DNA of 64,000 nucleotides from Aquarana catesbeiana (GCF_042186555.1 NC_133330.1:164984567-165048566); one strand, 5' to 3'; shown: positions 22,287 through 33,528, numbered from the stretch's first letter. The notes: a model not told the origin generated them from the sequence alone. Translations and numbers: made by a program.

Positions 22287-22307
22287 CTAACTTAGATCTT
22301 CGCTAAA

Positions 22308-24060
22308 GTGTTGGCCAACAGGTTACAACCATTGTTGCCCAGTTTGATCCACTTAGATCAAGTAGGATTTGTGAGTGGCCGAGAAGTAAGGGATAACACC
22401 CTGAAAACCCTTCTTTTATCCACCTATGCCCGAACTCACAATATTCCTTTATGCCTCTTAATGGTCGATGCGGAGAAGGCGTTCGACCAAGTAGATTGGC
22501 AATTCCTTCAGCTGTCTTTACAACAAATAGGACTGGGAGCCCACATGATCTCAAGGATAATGTCCCTCTACTCCTCTCCATCTGCTAGGATAAGACTGAA
22601 CGGCTCTTTGTCGCCGGCATTCTCCATCTCTAACGGGACACGACAAGGATGCCTTCTGTCTCCCCTCCTGTATGTTCTCACCATGGAACATTTAGCTATT
22701 GCTCTGCGAAACAATCCCTCTGTGCACAGAATAACAGTCGGGCCCACTCAAACTAAATTTGCTCTATTTGCAGATGACCTGCTCCTATTTGTGACACGTC
22801 CACACTCGTCCCTGCCCTCAGTGATGCAGGAGCTCCAGAGATTTGGGGAAGTCAGTATCTTTAAAGTAAACTACAATAAATCGGAAATTCTCAATATCTC
22901 TCTGCCAAAGTCGGACCTACACAGACTCTCTACTGCCTTTTCCTTTAAAACGGGATCCACCTCCATCCGATACCTTGGTATTCAAATACCGGAGGATGCA
23001 TCCCAACTCTTTTCCAAGAATTTTGCCCCCTTACTTCTTAGAACTCAAGCGGATCTGTCTACTTACACATTCAAATGGCTCTCCTTGCTTGGTAGGGTGA
23101 ACACCTTGAATATGGATGTCCTTCCCCAGTTTTTGTACCTATTTCAGACAATTCCTATATACATACCTAATTCCTATTTTCGGAAATTGCGCCAGCTGTT
23201 CTCTAAATTCATTTGGAATTCAGCCCATCCTAGAATTAGATACAGAACGTTATCTCGTCTGAAAGCAAGAGGGGGAGCTGGAGCCCCGGACGCTTCATTG
23301 TACCATAAGGCAGCGATACTTACTCTCATACTGGACTGGTTCATACTCTATGCAATGGCTTCAGAAACAACAACTGACTTCCTATATCCAAACCTTCCCA
23401 TCAATACCAGATATTCTAGCTGAACCAACAGGATTCGAGGATATGCTCCTCCAAACCGATCCTCCAACGCACGTGGTATCACAGCTTTATTCCCTCTTGC
23501 TGAATGCTCTTCACCCTGATCTCCCACCCTACACAAAGGCTTGGGAAAAAGATCTCCAACACTCCATCTCCCCCACTGACTGGCAAAAATGCTTTATCCT
23601 AACACACAAACTCTCCCTAGCCACTAAAACTCAAGAAAAAGGGGTTTAAACTGGTGACGAGGTGGTATAGATGCCCTTCGACTATACATCACAATGCCCC
23701 CCCCCCCATACATAAATTTTGGCAACAGATCTTCCCACTATACTGCAAACTGATGGCGACCGCTCTCTCTCCTACACCCGAGATAACTCTCTTATCCATG
23801 CTCCCGGGCACACTCAAGTCCATTAAAAAAGATGTATTTTGTCACTTCTTGGCCGCTGCTAGAATGGTGATTCCAAAATATTGGAAGTCAAGAACTGTAC
23901 CTTCTCTGGGGGGAGTGGGTTATTGAGGTGGACCGCATTAGAGACCTCGAACGTCTGTTGGCTGAGGAATCTAATAAAGACAATCAGTTCTCTCTTACTT
24001 TGACTTCGTGGTCCGCTACTCATCGGACTTCATCTTCTGGACAGAGGGCATCCTAGACAG
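22308..24060 (+). pseudogene. LINE ORF2 reverse transcriptase and C-terminus
   Basis: A continuous frame (22,308-23,423) holds LDQVGFVSGREVRDNT, LMVDAEKAFDQVDWQFL (first catalytic Asp), GTRQGCLLSPLLYVL and KFALFADDLLLFV (catalytic FADD). Later parts (FSKFIWNSAHPRIRYRTLSR, then LGGVGY) lie in shifted frames to about 24,060. The N-terminal part of the RT is lost at the 22,286/22,308 junction. Confidence 0.9.
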
Positions 24061-24505
24061 TACCACCTCATGCCCATGTTAGAGCGACTCCTGTTCCTAA
24101 CCTTTCTGCTTTCCCTACTTTCCCCCTAATCCCCCCCCCCCCCCCTCGTATAAATGTACTCCTCAGAATCCAGATGCAAAATCCGACCCCCACAAGCAAA
24201 TCCTCTACAAGATAACAGGTTTCTGGGATAAGTTTGATTGTAGTAACACATGAAGTTTACATGTAATACCCTCCCGTACAGGGAGAGGGCTCTTTGATTA
24301 TCCTTGTTATGTCTCAACATGTTGTTTAAAATAATGTTTTTTCCTTGTTATCCACACACATGACGAACTTGGTACGATACTACATTATGTATCCTGCGAA
24401 TACACTGGATTTATTGTCATCATCTACTACTATTATTAATGATGTTTATGTGGAATACATTTCCTTGTATGTTTCTTTCAAAAAAATAAGATTGAACTAA
24501 AATGG

Positions 24506-24976
24506 TGGTTACCAGAGTTCTAAAATGGCTGCTGTGGTTTCCAAGATGCCTTATGCTTAAGGCGGAGCTGCGTCTTGTGTCCTCAGAGTTTCAGAGTATA
24601 AGGCATCAAGGAATCTTCATAAATGTGGGTAGGGTTACAAGTATGGTTAAGTTTATGGAATGTATGAAGTTGCTGGATGAAGTGCCTGTGTGTCTTTTTC
24701 AATGGGTAATGGTCAGTGGTCTTAAATACCACTATGAAAATTTTTTTCATAACCTGGCCCACAAGGTGGATCTTCATTTCTATTGAATGAGGTAGCTAAT
24801 AATTTACCTTCCTGAAAATCCCTTTGTTTGACTTATCACTGCTCCTTTAAATCACCAAGGGTCATCGTAGAGCAGAAATATATAACCTCAATATTATGTT
24901 CAATCCTCATAATGTGTACCTGACTGTATAGTGTTGCTAGTATCTATAATATTTAGGAGCTCTGGTAACCAGTATA
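24506..24976. other. No gene recognised
   Basis: Sequence without clear repeats. A 94-codon frame at 24,502-24,786 has no recognisable motif and is not supported as a gene. Confidence 0.45.
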
Positions 24977-24984
24977 CTATAAGG

Positions 24985-25167
24985 CAGTGGTCATCAACCC
25001 TGTCCTCAGGGCCCACTAACAGGCCAGGTTTTATGTATTACCTTGGGGAGATGCAGAAGAGAATACTGCAATCACTGAGCAGCAAATTATATCACCTGTG
25101 ATGTATTTCACTTATCTTGCAAACCTGGCCTGTTAGTTGGCCCTGAGGACAGGGTTGATGACCACTG
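24985..25167. mobile_element. Short hAT-type MITE
   Basis: CAGTGGTCATCAACCCTGTC at the left is the exact complement of the right end. The inverted repeat covers nearly 40 bp, and 8-bp flanks CTATAAGG/CTATAAGT (24,977-24,984 and 25,168-25,175) differ at one base. It is 183 bp, almost fully palindromic and non-coding. Confidence 0.9.
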
Positions 25168-25303
25168 CTATAAGTGTACAATTTTACTCATCAATATCAC
25201 ATACAATTATTGAATATGAATATATGTATTACTCTTGTAGATACTATGAATACTTATGCATCTAGGTAAAAACATATGCTATATGGATATATATATTTAT
25301 ATA

Positions 25304-26613
25304 CAGTGGGGACGGAAAGTATTCAGACCCTCTTAAATGTATCACTCTTTGTTATATTGCAGCCATTTGCTAAAATCATTTAAGTTCATTTTTTTTACTC
25401 ATTAATGTACACACAACACCCCATATTGACATTTTTGCAGATTTATTAAAAAAGAAAAACTGAAATATCACATGGTCCTAAGTATTCAGACCCTTTGCTG
25501 TGACACGCATATATTTAACTCAGGTGCTGTCCATTTCTTCTGACCATCCTTGAGATGGTTCTACACCTTCATTTGAGTCCAGGTGTGTTTGATTATACTG
25601 ATTGGACTTGATTAGGAAAGCCACACACCTGTCTATATAAGACCTTAAATGCTCACAATGCATGTCAGAGCAAATGAGAATGATGAGGTCAAAGGAACTG
25701 CCTGAAGAGCTCAGAGACAGAATTGTGGCAAGGCACAGATCTGGCCAAGCCTACAAAAAAATTTCTGCTGCACTTAAGGTTCCTAAGAGCACAGTGGCCT
25801 CCATAATCCTTAAATGGAAGACGTTTGGGACGACCAGAACCCTTCCTAGAGCTGGCCGTCTGGCCAAACTGAGCTATCGGGAGAAGAGCCTTAGTAAGAG
25901 AGGTAAAGAAGAACCCAAAGATCACTGTGGCTGAGCTCCAGAGATGCAGTCGGGAGATGGGAGAAGGTTGTAGAAAGCCAACCATCACTGCAGCCCTCCA
26001 CCAGTCGGGGCTCTATGGCAGAGTGGCTCGGCGGAAGCCTCTCCTCAGTACAAGACACATGAAAGCCTGCATGAAGTTTGCTAAGAAACACCTGAAGGAC
26101 TCCAATATGGTGAGAAATAAAATTCTTTGGTCTGATGAGACCAAGATAGAACTTTTTGGCCTTAATTCTAAGCGGTATGTGTGGAGAAAACCAGGCACTT
26201 CTCATCACCTGTCCAATACAGTCCCAACAGTGAAGCATGGTGGTGGCAGCATCATACTGTGAGGGGACAGGACGACTGGTTGCAATCGAGGGAAAGATGA
26301 ATGGGGCCAAGTACAGGGATATCCTGGACGAAAACCTTCTCCAGAGTGCTCAGGACCTCAGACTGGGCCGAAAGTTTCCTAAGCGCACAGCTAAAATAAC
26401 GAAGCAATGGCTTCACAACAACTCCGTGACTGTTCTTGAATGGCCCAGCCAGAGCCCTGACTTAAACTCAATTGAGCATCTCCGGAGAGACCTAAAAATG
26501 GCTGTCCACCAACGTTTACCATCCAACCTGACAGAACTGGAGAGGATCTGCAAGGAGGAATGGCAGAGGATTCCCAAATCCACGTGTGAAAAACTTGTTG
26601 CATCTTTTCCACT
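25304..26613 (+). mobile_element. Tc1-like transposon, 3' truncated
   Basis: It begins TA/CAGTGGGGACGGAAAGTA, the outer end of a Tc1 family. The transposase follows, and its C-terminus stops matching at about 26,613 (after CEKLVASFP). No right inverted repeat is present before unrelated sequence begins. Confidence 0.88.
25674..26613 (+). pseudogene. Tc1 transposase (broken, second catalytic Asp lost)
   Basis: This protein binds the ends through a paired-type helix-turn-helix and cuts with a DD34E core. Frame 1 (to 25,934) has the paired domain (KELPEELRDRIVARHRSGQA, then STVASIILKWK). Frame 2 has the second helix-turn-helix and WSDETKIELFG (first Asp), with HGGGSIIL ending in TGA. Frame 3 has EWPSQSPDLNSIEHLRRDLK with the Glu. 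The block that should carry the second Asp (NDPKHT type) reads RKFPKRTAK, so a deletion removed it. At least two frameshifts. Confidence 0.9.
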
Positions 26614-27156
26614 CAGGATCTGGTCCATACATGGAAAAGGCTTCTTATCTCCACAACATTACCCCTTTAACATAGCCAAATGAAATGGGTAGACCTAGGA
26701 TTCTCAGAGAAATGGATTTGAGGAGTCCATTCTGCCAAATTTCTGACCCAAGGGTCAAACCAGTAATCATGACATATGACACACAAATTATTTAGGGGTC
26801 TCATTTGAAGGACCATTGCCGGGATCTGTTTTTGATTTCTGAGGTCTTTGAGGTCTCTTAACCACTTGCTGACCGCCTAACGCAGATATACTGCGGCAAA
26901 ATGGCACGGGCAGGCAAAATCACGTACCTGGTACGTGATTTGCCTCCCACGGGCGGGGGGTGCATCGAGGCGTTTGGCATCGTTAGGGGAGCGATCCGTG
27001 CTGAGGGGGAGGCCACTCATTCGTGGCCACCCCCTTGCGATTGCTCCCAACGAATGACAATCTTCCTCTGTAATGTACACAGAGGCAGAGGAAGTGAGGT
27101 CATCTATCCTCGTGTTGGTCTTTTCGCCGGCGCCGAGGAGAGAAGACATCCAAGTA

Positions 27157-28080
27157 AGTGCACCAACACTACACTAACAGTAGAACACTCTAGGCACACA
27201 TTTCACCCCCAGTCACCCCCCTGCACCCCCTGTCACAGTGACACCAATAGCATTTTTTTTTTTCTGATTATTGCATTGGTGTCATTTGTGACCGCTATAA
27301 GTGGTAGGGCAGTTAGTGGTAGGCCCCTTTAGGTCTAACCCTACCCCCCCAATAAAGTTTTAACTCCTTGATCACCCCCCGTCGCCAGTGTCACTAAGCG
27401 ATTGTTTTTCCGATTGCTGTATTAGTGTCACAGGTGACGCTAGTTAGGGAGGCAAATATTTAGGTTCGCCGTCAGCATTTTATAGCGTCAGGGACCCCCA
27501 TATACTACCTAATAAAAGGTTTTAACCCCCTGATTGCCCCCTAGTTAACCCTTTCACCAGTGATCACCGTATAACTGTTATGGGTGACGCTGGTTAGTTA
27601 GTTTATTTTTTATAGTGTCAGGGCACCCGCCGTTTATTACCTAATTAAGGTTTAACCCCCTGATCACCCAGCGGGTGATACAAGTTAGGTTTTAGGGTCA
27701 GATAGGGTCTGCTTCACCCCAGGCAGCGTCAGGTTAGTGCCAGTACCGCTAACACCCACGCACGCAGCATACACCTCCATTAGTGGTATAGTATCTGAAC
27801 GGATCAATATCTGATCTGACCAGATCTATACTAGCATCCCTAGCAGTTTAGGGTTCCCAAAAACACAGTGTTAGCGGGATCAGCCCAGATACCTGCTAGC
27901 ACCTGCGTTTTGCCCCTCCGCCCGGCCCACCCAAGTGCAGTATCGATCGATCACTGTCACTTACAAAACACTAAACACATAACTGCAGCGTTCGCAGAGT
28001 CAGGCCTGATCCCTGCGATCGCTAGCAGTTTTTTTGGTAGCATTTGAATCAGTCGCTAACAGTCAGGGGCTTTTTTACCT
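27157..28080 (+). other. piggyBac leader with degenerate repeats
   Basis: Non-coding sequence before the transposase. Blocks of the type TTTAACCCCCTGATCACCC...GTGTCACTGGTGACGCTAGTTAG recur at irregular spacing between 27,340 and 27,740. Such leaders are seen in frog piggyBac elements. No reading frame is supported. Confidence 0.5.
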
Positions 28081-28233
28081 GTGAGTCTCACTACTGTACC
28101 ACTAAATTTAAAGCCCAAAATGGCAAATCGAAGGTACACTAGTGAAGAGGCCTACACGTTTCTGAGCATGACAGATAGTGAACAGGAAGTCACTCATCTG
28201 TCAGATTCAGGCTCAGAATATGATCCTGTAGAC

Positions 28234-29241
28234 CAGAGGTCTCCAACCTGTGGGCCGCGGCCCAACACTAGGCCGTGGCGCCTCTGCTGCCTCTGCAGCT
28301 CTGCTGCCACGGAGGAGACAGGTAATGTCAGCAGTGCGGCAGCGGGGGAGAGAGATGACATCTCTCATTGCCCGTACCGCTGTTCCGCCCTTACTTACAG
28401 GGCCACGAAGGCTGCTCTACACAGAGCTGTAGCCGCGACCCAGAAGAGAGAGAATGACGTCATCTCTCACCGCCCGCCCACACTCTCGTCTCACTCGCAT
28501 GTGCCTGCGTTTCACCTGCAGCTGTACCCGTGCTGAGGAGAGGCTGACAGTGTTGTACCTGGCTGCAAGTACTCTGCAATGCTGGGGGAGATTAATTTTA
28601 CATGTAGCTAGCAGGCAGCATGGCAAGTGACATTCCCATCTGGTGGCAGGCAGCGTGGCAAGTGACATTCCCATCTGGTGGCAGGCAGCGTGGCATGTGA
28701 CATCCCCATCTGGTAGCAGGCAGCGTGGCAAGTGACATCCCCATCTGGTGGCAGTTAGTGTGGCAAGTGACATCTCCATCTGGTAGCAGGCAGTGTGGCA
28801 AGTGACAACTCCATCTGGTAGCAGGCAGCGTGGCAAGTGACATCCCCATCTGGTAGCAGGCAGCGTGGCAAGTGACATCTCCATCTGGTGGCAGGCATAG
28901 TGGCAAGTGACATCCCTATCTGGTGGCAGGCATAGTGGCAAGTGACAAGCGATGGTGGCAAGTGACACGCTTAAGGCTCCCAATGATTCTGCATTATGGT
29001 GAGTTGAACTATTTTATTTTATATTACATTGTAATGATAGAAATAATGCGTCTCAATCATCCTGACACCATACTAACCATGGTTCCCGGGATGATTGAAG
29101 CACTAACACCAGCCATTGCCCTGAAAAATTGCTTGCGCAAAATCGCTTACCCCCCGCGCGCTTACAACCCACCCCCAGGGCCTTGGCACAATTTTCTTGC
29201 ACACAGCCAGTCCCTGGTGCCAAAAAGGTTGGGGACCTCTG
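28234..29241. mobile_element. hAT-type element inside the piggyBac gene
   Basis: CAGAGGTCTCCAACCTGTGG at the left pairs with the right end GGTTGGGGACCTCTG. 8-bp flanks CTGTAGAC/CTGTTGAC (28,226-28,233 and 29,242-29,249) show one mismatch. Removing the element and one flank restores the piggyBac frame. It is 1,008 bp, has no transposase, and carries a minisatellite. Confidence 0.9.
28621..28968. repeat. 35-bp minisatellite, about nine units
   Basis: Units begin TGGCAAGTGACATYCCCATC and end GGCAGGCAGCG, each exactly 35 bp with few changes, then a decayed partial unit (28,936-28,968). Because 35 is not a multiple of 3 and the unit lacks stops on the minus strand, all minus frames stay open. This explains the long frames there. 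Confidence 0.95.
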
Positions 29242-30330
29242 CTGTTGACGACAGCGGCTCCATGACAGATAGCTCTGACGACGAAGTTGTGGCCCCTGCC
29301 AAAGTCAGGCGTACCAGACCCCAATCTTCTTCTGCTGTTGTTGAGCTGCAGGAACCGCAGGTCCCTCGCATGGAGCAGAGCAGTACTAGAGCCGCTTTTC
29401 CTTCTGGTGAACTGGCAAGCACCAGCAGCCTAATACACCCCGGTCGTAGTCAAACCAGCACTGCAGTAACACTTGGTGACGTGGCGAGTCCCATAAGTGC
29501 AGTTCAAGCTGGTGAGGTGGCAAGCACAAGTAGTGCCCCGCTGCCACCAAGAAGACAAACACAGGCCCGTCGTGCCCATAGTGCCCTTCCTGCTGCATTT
29601 GCCAATCCTAATGGGAACCCACCACTTCTGCAGCACCCGTACTTCCCCCTTTCACATCCCCAACCATATGCAGTCGGCTGCATGAGAGGCATTTTCTTTA
29701 TGTCCTCCTGAATACCCCTACCCAACGAACCCCCCAAAAAAGATGTCGTGTCTGCAGCAAGCGCGGATATAGGCGTGACACCCGCTATTATTGTCCCTCC
29801 TGTCCTGACAATCCTGGTCTTTGCATTGGTGAATATTTTGAACACTACCATACAATAGTTGAGTATTAGCATAGGGTACAGCATTGCACAGACTAGGCAT
29901 ACTTTCACAGGGTCTCCCAAGATGCCATCGCATTTTGACAGACCCGAACCTGGAACCGTTACAGTTATAAAAGTTAGTTACAAAAAAAAAAAAAAAAATT
30001 ATATATATATATTAAAAAAAAGTTGTTTTATTGTTCTCTCACTCTCTCTCTATTCTTTCTCTATTGTTCTGCTCTTTTTTACTGTATTCTATTCTGCAAT
30101 GTTTTATTGTTATTATGTTTTATCATGTTTGCTTTTCAGGTATGCAATTTTTTATACTTTACTGTTTACTGTGTTTTATTGTTAACCATTTTTTTGTTTT
30201 CAGGTACTCCATTCAGCTGCAGCGCGGATTTATTTATCTTGACAGCAACAGCGTTTGCTCCCACGATACATAAGGCCGTGACTCCAGCGCTGTCGGAAGT
30301 GATTTCACCACCACAGTTAAAAAAAAGAGC

Positions 30331-30418
30331 ATATATGCCGAAGCATGGGGGCAGCAGGGGCGGAGGAGTGATTTGCTCCTAACTTTTGGGGCGGATGCCC
30401 CCATGCTTCGGCATATAT
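30331..30418. repeat. Perfect 23-bp inverted repeat
   Basis: The arm with core GCCGAAGCATGGGGGCA (30,331-30,353) and its exact complement (30,396-30,418) are separated by 42 bp. It lies in the 3' non-coding part of the piggyBac element, downstream of the transposase stop. It would fold into a stable hairpin in RNA. Confidence 0.92.
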
Positions 30419-30526
30419 AAATGGTGCATGTATGCCCATCATTAGAAGTGGGAGGATGAAGGGAGGTATTCTAATGGTGGGCATACCCACCGATCAATCT
30501 CTTTTTTTCGTTCAGCCCACAGGCTG

Positions 30527-30560
<34 letters not shown>

Positions 30561-31568
30561 TTGCAATACATGCCCAACAAGGACCGGCAACCTGCTGGTA
30601 TGTTGCTGAACTTTGAGTAGTTATACCAGAATGATGCCTGCAGGTTTAGGTATCATCTTGGTATCATTCCTTTCAGCCAGCGGTCGGCTTTCATGTAAAA
30701 GCAATCCTAGCTGCTAATTAGCCTCTAGACTGCTTTTACAAGCAGTGGGAGGGAATGCCAATGCCCCCCCCCCCCACCGTCTTCCATGTTTTTCTCTGGT
30801 TCTCCTGTCCCAACAGGGAACCTGAGAATGCAGCCGGTGATTCGGCCAGCTGACCATAGAGCTGATCAGAGACCAGAATGGCTCCATTCATCTCTATGGC
30901 CTAAGAAACCAGAAGCTACAAGCGTTTCATTAGATTTTGCCGGATGTAAACAGCGCCATTGGGAAATTGGGAAAGCATTTTATCACACTGATCTTGGTGT
31001 GGTCAGATGCTTTGAGGGCAGAGGAGAGATCTAGGGTCTAATAGACTCCATTTTTTTCAAAAAAGAGTACCTGTCACTACCTATTGCTATCATAGGGGAT
31101 ATTTACATTCCCTGACTTAACAATAAAAATGGTCAGATCGAGGGCAGTAATTTTAGCAGTAGACCTCCTCTGTAAACCTAAAGTGGTAACCTGTAAAGGC
31201 TTTTAAAAATGCATGTAGTTTGTCGCCACTGCACGTTTGTGCGCAATTTTAAAGCATGTCGTGTTTGGTATCCATGTACTCGGCCTAAGATCATCTTTTT
31301 TATCTCATCAAACATTTGGGTAATATAGTGCGTTTTAGTGCATTAAAATAAAAAAAAGTGTGTTTTTTCCCCAAAAAATGCGTTTGAAAAATCGCTGCGC
31401 AAATACTGTGTGGAAAAAAAAAAAATGAAACACCCACCATTTTAATCTGTAGGGCCTTTGCTTTAAAAAAAGATATAATGTTTGGGGGTTCAAAGTAATT
31501 TTCTTGCAAAAAAAAAATATTTTTTAATGTAAACAAATAGTGTCAGAAAGGGCTTTGTCTTCAAGTGG
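30419..31568 (+). repeat. piggyBac 3' non-coding part and right end
   Basis: No coding region. Contains A-runs (30,531-30,558), a C-run (about 30,766) and a right subterminal block (GTCAGATCGAGGGCAGTAATTTTAG... to TCAAGTGG) that recurs at about 54,245-54,719 and 57,455-57,752. In the last of these it runs directly into TTAA, supporting a true transposon end here. Confidence 0.6.
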
Positions 31569-31601
31569 TTAGAAGAGTGGGTGATGTGTGACATAAGCTT
31601 C

Positions 31602-33120
31602 TAAATGTTGTGCATAAAATGCCAGGACAGTTCAAACCCCCCCCCCCCCAAATGACCCCATTTTGGAAAGTAGACACCCCAAGCTATTTGCTGAGAGGCA
31701 TGTGGAGTCCATGGAATATTTTATATTGTGACACAAGTTGCGGGAAAAAGACACATTTTTTTTTTTTTGCACATAGTTGTCACTAAATGATATATTGCTC
31801 AAACATGCCATGGGCATATGTGAAATTACACCCCAAAATACATTCTGTTGCTTCTCCTGAGTACGGGGATACCACATGTGTGAGACTTTTTTGGGAGCCT
31901 AGCCGCGTACGGGACCCCGAAAACCAAGCACCGCCTTCAGGGTTTCTAAGGGTTTAAATGTTTGATTTCACTCTTCACTGCCTATCACAGTTTCAGAGGC
32001 CATGGAATGCCCAGATGGCACAAACCCCCCACAAATGACCCCATTTTGGAAAGTAGACACCCCAAGCTATTTGCTGAGAGGTATGGTGTCCTGAAGGCGG
32101 TGATTGGTTTTCAGGGCTCCGTACGCGGCTAGGCTCCCAAAAAGTCCCACACATGTGGTATCCCCGTACTCAGGAGAAGCAACAGAATGTATTTTGGGGT
32201 GTAATTCCACATATGCCCATGGCATGTTTGAGCAATATATCATTTAGTGACAACTTTGTGCAAAAAAAAAAAAAAAAAAAGTTTGTCTTTTTTCCGAAAC
32301 TTGTGGCAAAATATAAAATATTCCATGGACTCAACATACCTCTCAGCAAATAGCTTGGGGTGTCTACTTTCCAAAATGGGGTCATTTGGGGGGGGGGGGG
32401 TTTGAACTGTCCTGGCATTTTATGGCCTTCAAAACTGTGATAGGTAGTGAGGAGTGAAATCAAAAATTTACGCCCTTAGAGCCGGTTCACACTAGGACGA
32501 CTTGTCAGGCGACTTAGCCGCCTGACAAGTAGCGTCCCGTTCTGTACAATGGAACCGTTCTAATCGGAGCGACGCAAGTCGCTCCGACTTAGAAAAAGGT
32601 TCCTGTACTACTTTGGGGGCGACTTGAGGCGACTTGCATAGACTTCTATATAGAAGTCGTTTTGCAAGTCGCCGCTGCAGTCGTGTTCAAGACGTCTGAG
32701 GCAGTCGCGCTGGAAGTCGTGCTGCCTCAGTGTGAACTGACTCTGAGATATCCTGAAGGTGGTGATTGGTTTTCAGGGCCCCGTATGCGGCTAGGCTCCC
32801 AAAAAAGTCCCACACATGTGGCATCCTCATACTCAGGAGAATGAGCAGAATGTATTTTGGGGTGTAATTCCACATATGCCCATGGCCTGTGTGAGCAATA
32901 TATAATTTAGTGACAACTTTTTGTAATTTTTTTTTATGTGTCATTATTCAATCACTTGGGACAAAAAAAATATTCAATGGGCTCAACATGCCTCTCAGCA
33001 ATTTCCTTGGGGTGTCTACTTTCCAAAATGGGGTAATTTGGGGGGGGGGGGTTGTACTGCCCTGCCATTTTAGCACCTCAAGAAATGACATAGGCAGTCA
33101 TAAACTAAAAGCTGTGTAAA
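31602..33120. repeat. About 360-bp unit in four copies, both orientations
   Basis: A block with the landmarks CCCCATTTTGGAAAGTAGAC and TACTCAGGAGAAGCAACAGA occurs as a reverse copy (31,602-31,940), a partial reverse copy (31,955-32,085), a forward copy (32,087-32,465) and a forward copy (32,748-33,120). The pair of near-identical short frames at 31,632-31,877 (-) and 32,153-32,353 (+) arises from this inversion and is not a gene pair. C/G homopolymers mark the same place in each unit. Confidence 0.85.
32478..32744. mobile_element. Palindromic MITE (TTCACAC-type ends)
   Basis: AGAGCCGGTTCACACTAGG at the left matches the inverted right end (AGAGTCAGTTCACACTGAGG on the other strand). Inside, GGCGACTTAGCCGCC-like blocks pair with GACTTGAGGCGACTTGC. 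It separates two forward copies of the 360-bp unit. Confidence 0.7.
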
Positions 33121-33524
33121 TTCCAGAAAATGTACCCTAGTTTGTAGACGCTATAACTTTTGCACAAACCCATAAATATACGCTTATTGACATTTTTTTT
33201 ACCAAAGACATGTGGCTGAATACATTTTGGACTAAATGTATTACTAAAATTTGGTTTATTGGATTTTTTTTAATAACATAAGGTAGAAAATATCATTTTT
33301 TTCAAAATTTTCGGTCTTTTTCTATTTATATCGCAAATAATAAAAACCGCAGTGGTGATCAAATACCATCAAAAGAAATCTCTATTTGTGGGAACAAAAG
33401 GACGCAAATTTCGTTTGGGTACAGCATTGCATGACCGCGCAATTAGCAGTTAAAGTGACGCAGTGCCAAATTGTAAAAAGTGCTCTGGTCAGGAAGGGGG
33501 TAAAACCTTCCGGGGCTGAAGTGG
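33121..33524. repeat. Right end of a piggyBac-type non-autonomous element
   Basis: The block from TTTGTAGACGCTATAACTTTT to CCTTCCGGGGCTGAAGTGG ends at TTAA (33,525-33,528). Copies recur at about 48,100-48,492 and, inverted, at 52,666 and 57,757. Confidence 0.75.
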
Positions 33525-33528
33525 TTAA

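Larger units (their letters stand above)
18495..24505 (+). mobile_element. L1/Tx1-type LINE, internally deleted
   Basis: A GC-rich 5' region (18,495-19,188) is followed by ORF1 (19,189-20,380), a long inter-ORF spacer, ORF2 endonuclease (about 21,540-22,286), RT (22,308 on) and a 3' region ending near 24,505 in TTCAAAAAAATAAGATTGAAC. The two-ORF layout with an AP-type endonuclease marks the L1/Tx1 group. The 5' boundary is approximate. No target duplication was found. Confidence 0.85.
28120..29866 (+). pseudogene. piggyBac transposase, catalytic core deleted
   Basis: piggyBac transposases cut at TTAA with a DDD core and grip the ends with a C-terminal Cys-rich domain. The start MANRRYTSEEAYTFL is at 28,120. 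After SDSGSEYDPVD the frame is interrupted by a hAT element (28,234-29,241) and resumes with DSGSMTDSSDDE. An acidic, Ser-rich linker runs to about 29,650. The DDD core is missing there, and the Cys-rich domain appears in another frame (KRCRVCSKRGYRRDTRYYC, then CPSCPDNPGLCIGEYFEHYH). A Cys expected in CIGECF is Tyr. This copy cannot transpose. Confidence 0.85.
26862..33524 (+). mobile_element. piggyBac-type composite element
   Basis: The left end is TTAA (26,858-26,861) followed by CCACTTGCTGACCGCC. Inside are piggyBac transposase ends (28,120-29,866). A right-end candidate AAGTGG/TTAG lies at 31,563-31,572, giving a 4.7-kb element. A second candidate GAAGTGG/TTAA lies at 33,518-33,528, giving 6.7 kb. 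TTAA is the invariable piggyBac target. The 31,573-33,524 part may be a second, left-truncated piggyBac-type element rather than one unit. I cannot decide between these without comparing other copies. Confidence 0.7.

Noticed and set aside
22303..23536. Minus-strand frames over the LINE RT
   Set aside because: Shadows of the RT frame, which carries the catalytic motifs.
28621..28968. Regular 35-bp repeats resembling a CRISPR array
   Set aside because: Units are contiguous without unique spacers, and the setting is a vertebrate transposon.
28417..28983. 188-codon minus-strand frame (and two shorter ones) with repeated CHLPRCLLPDG-like units
   Set aside because: Produced by the 35-bp minisatellite, which lacks stops on this strand in every frame. 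No start context or other evidence.
31632..32353. Matching short proteins on opposite strands (MWYPRTQEKQQN...)
   Set aside because: They are the two arms of an inverted non-coding repeat.
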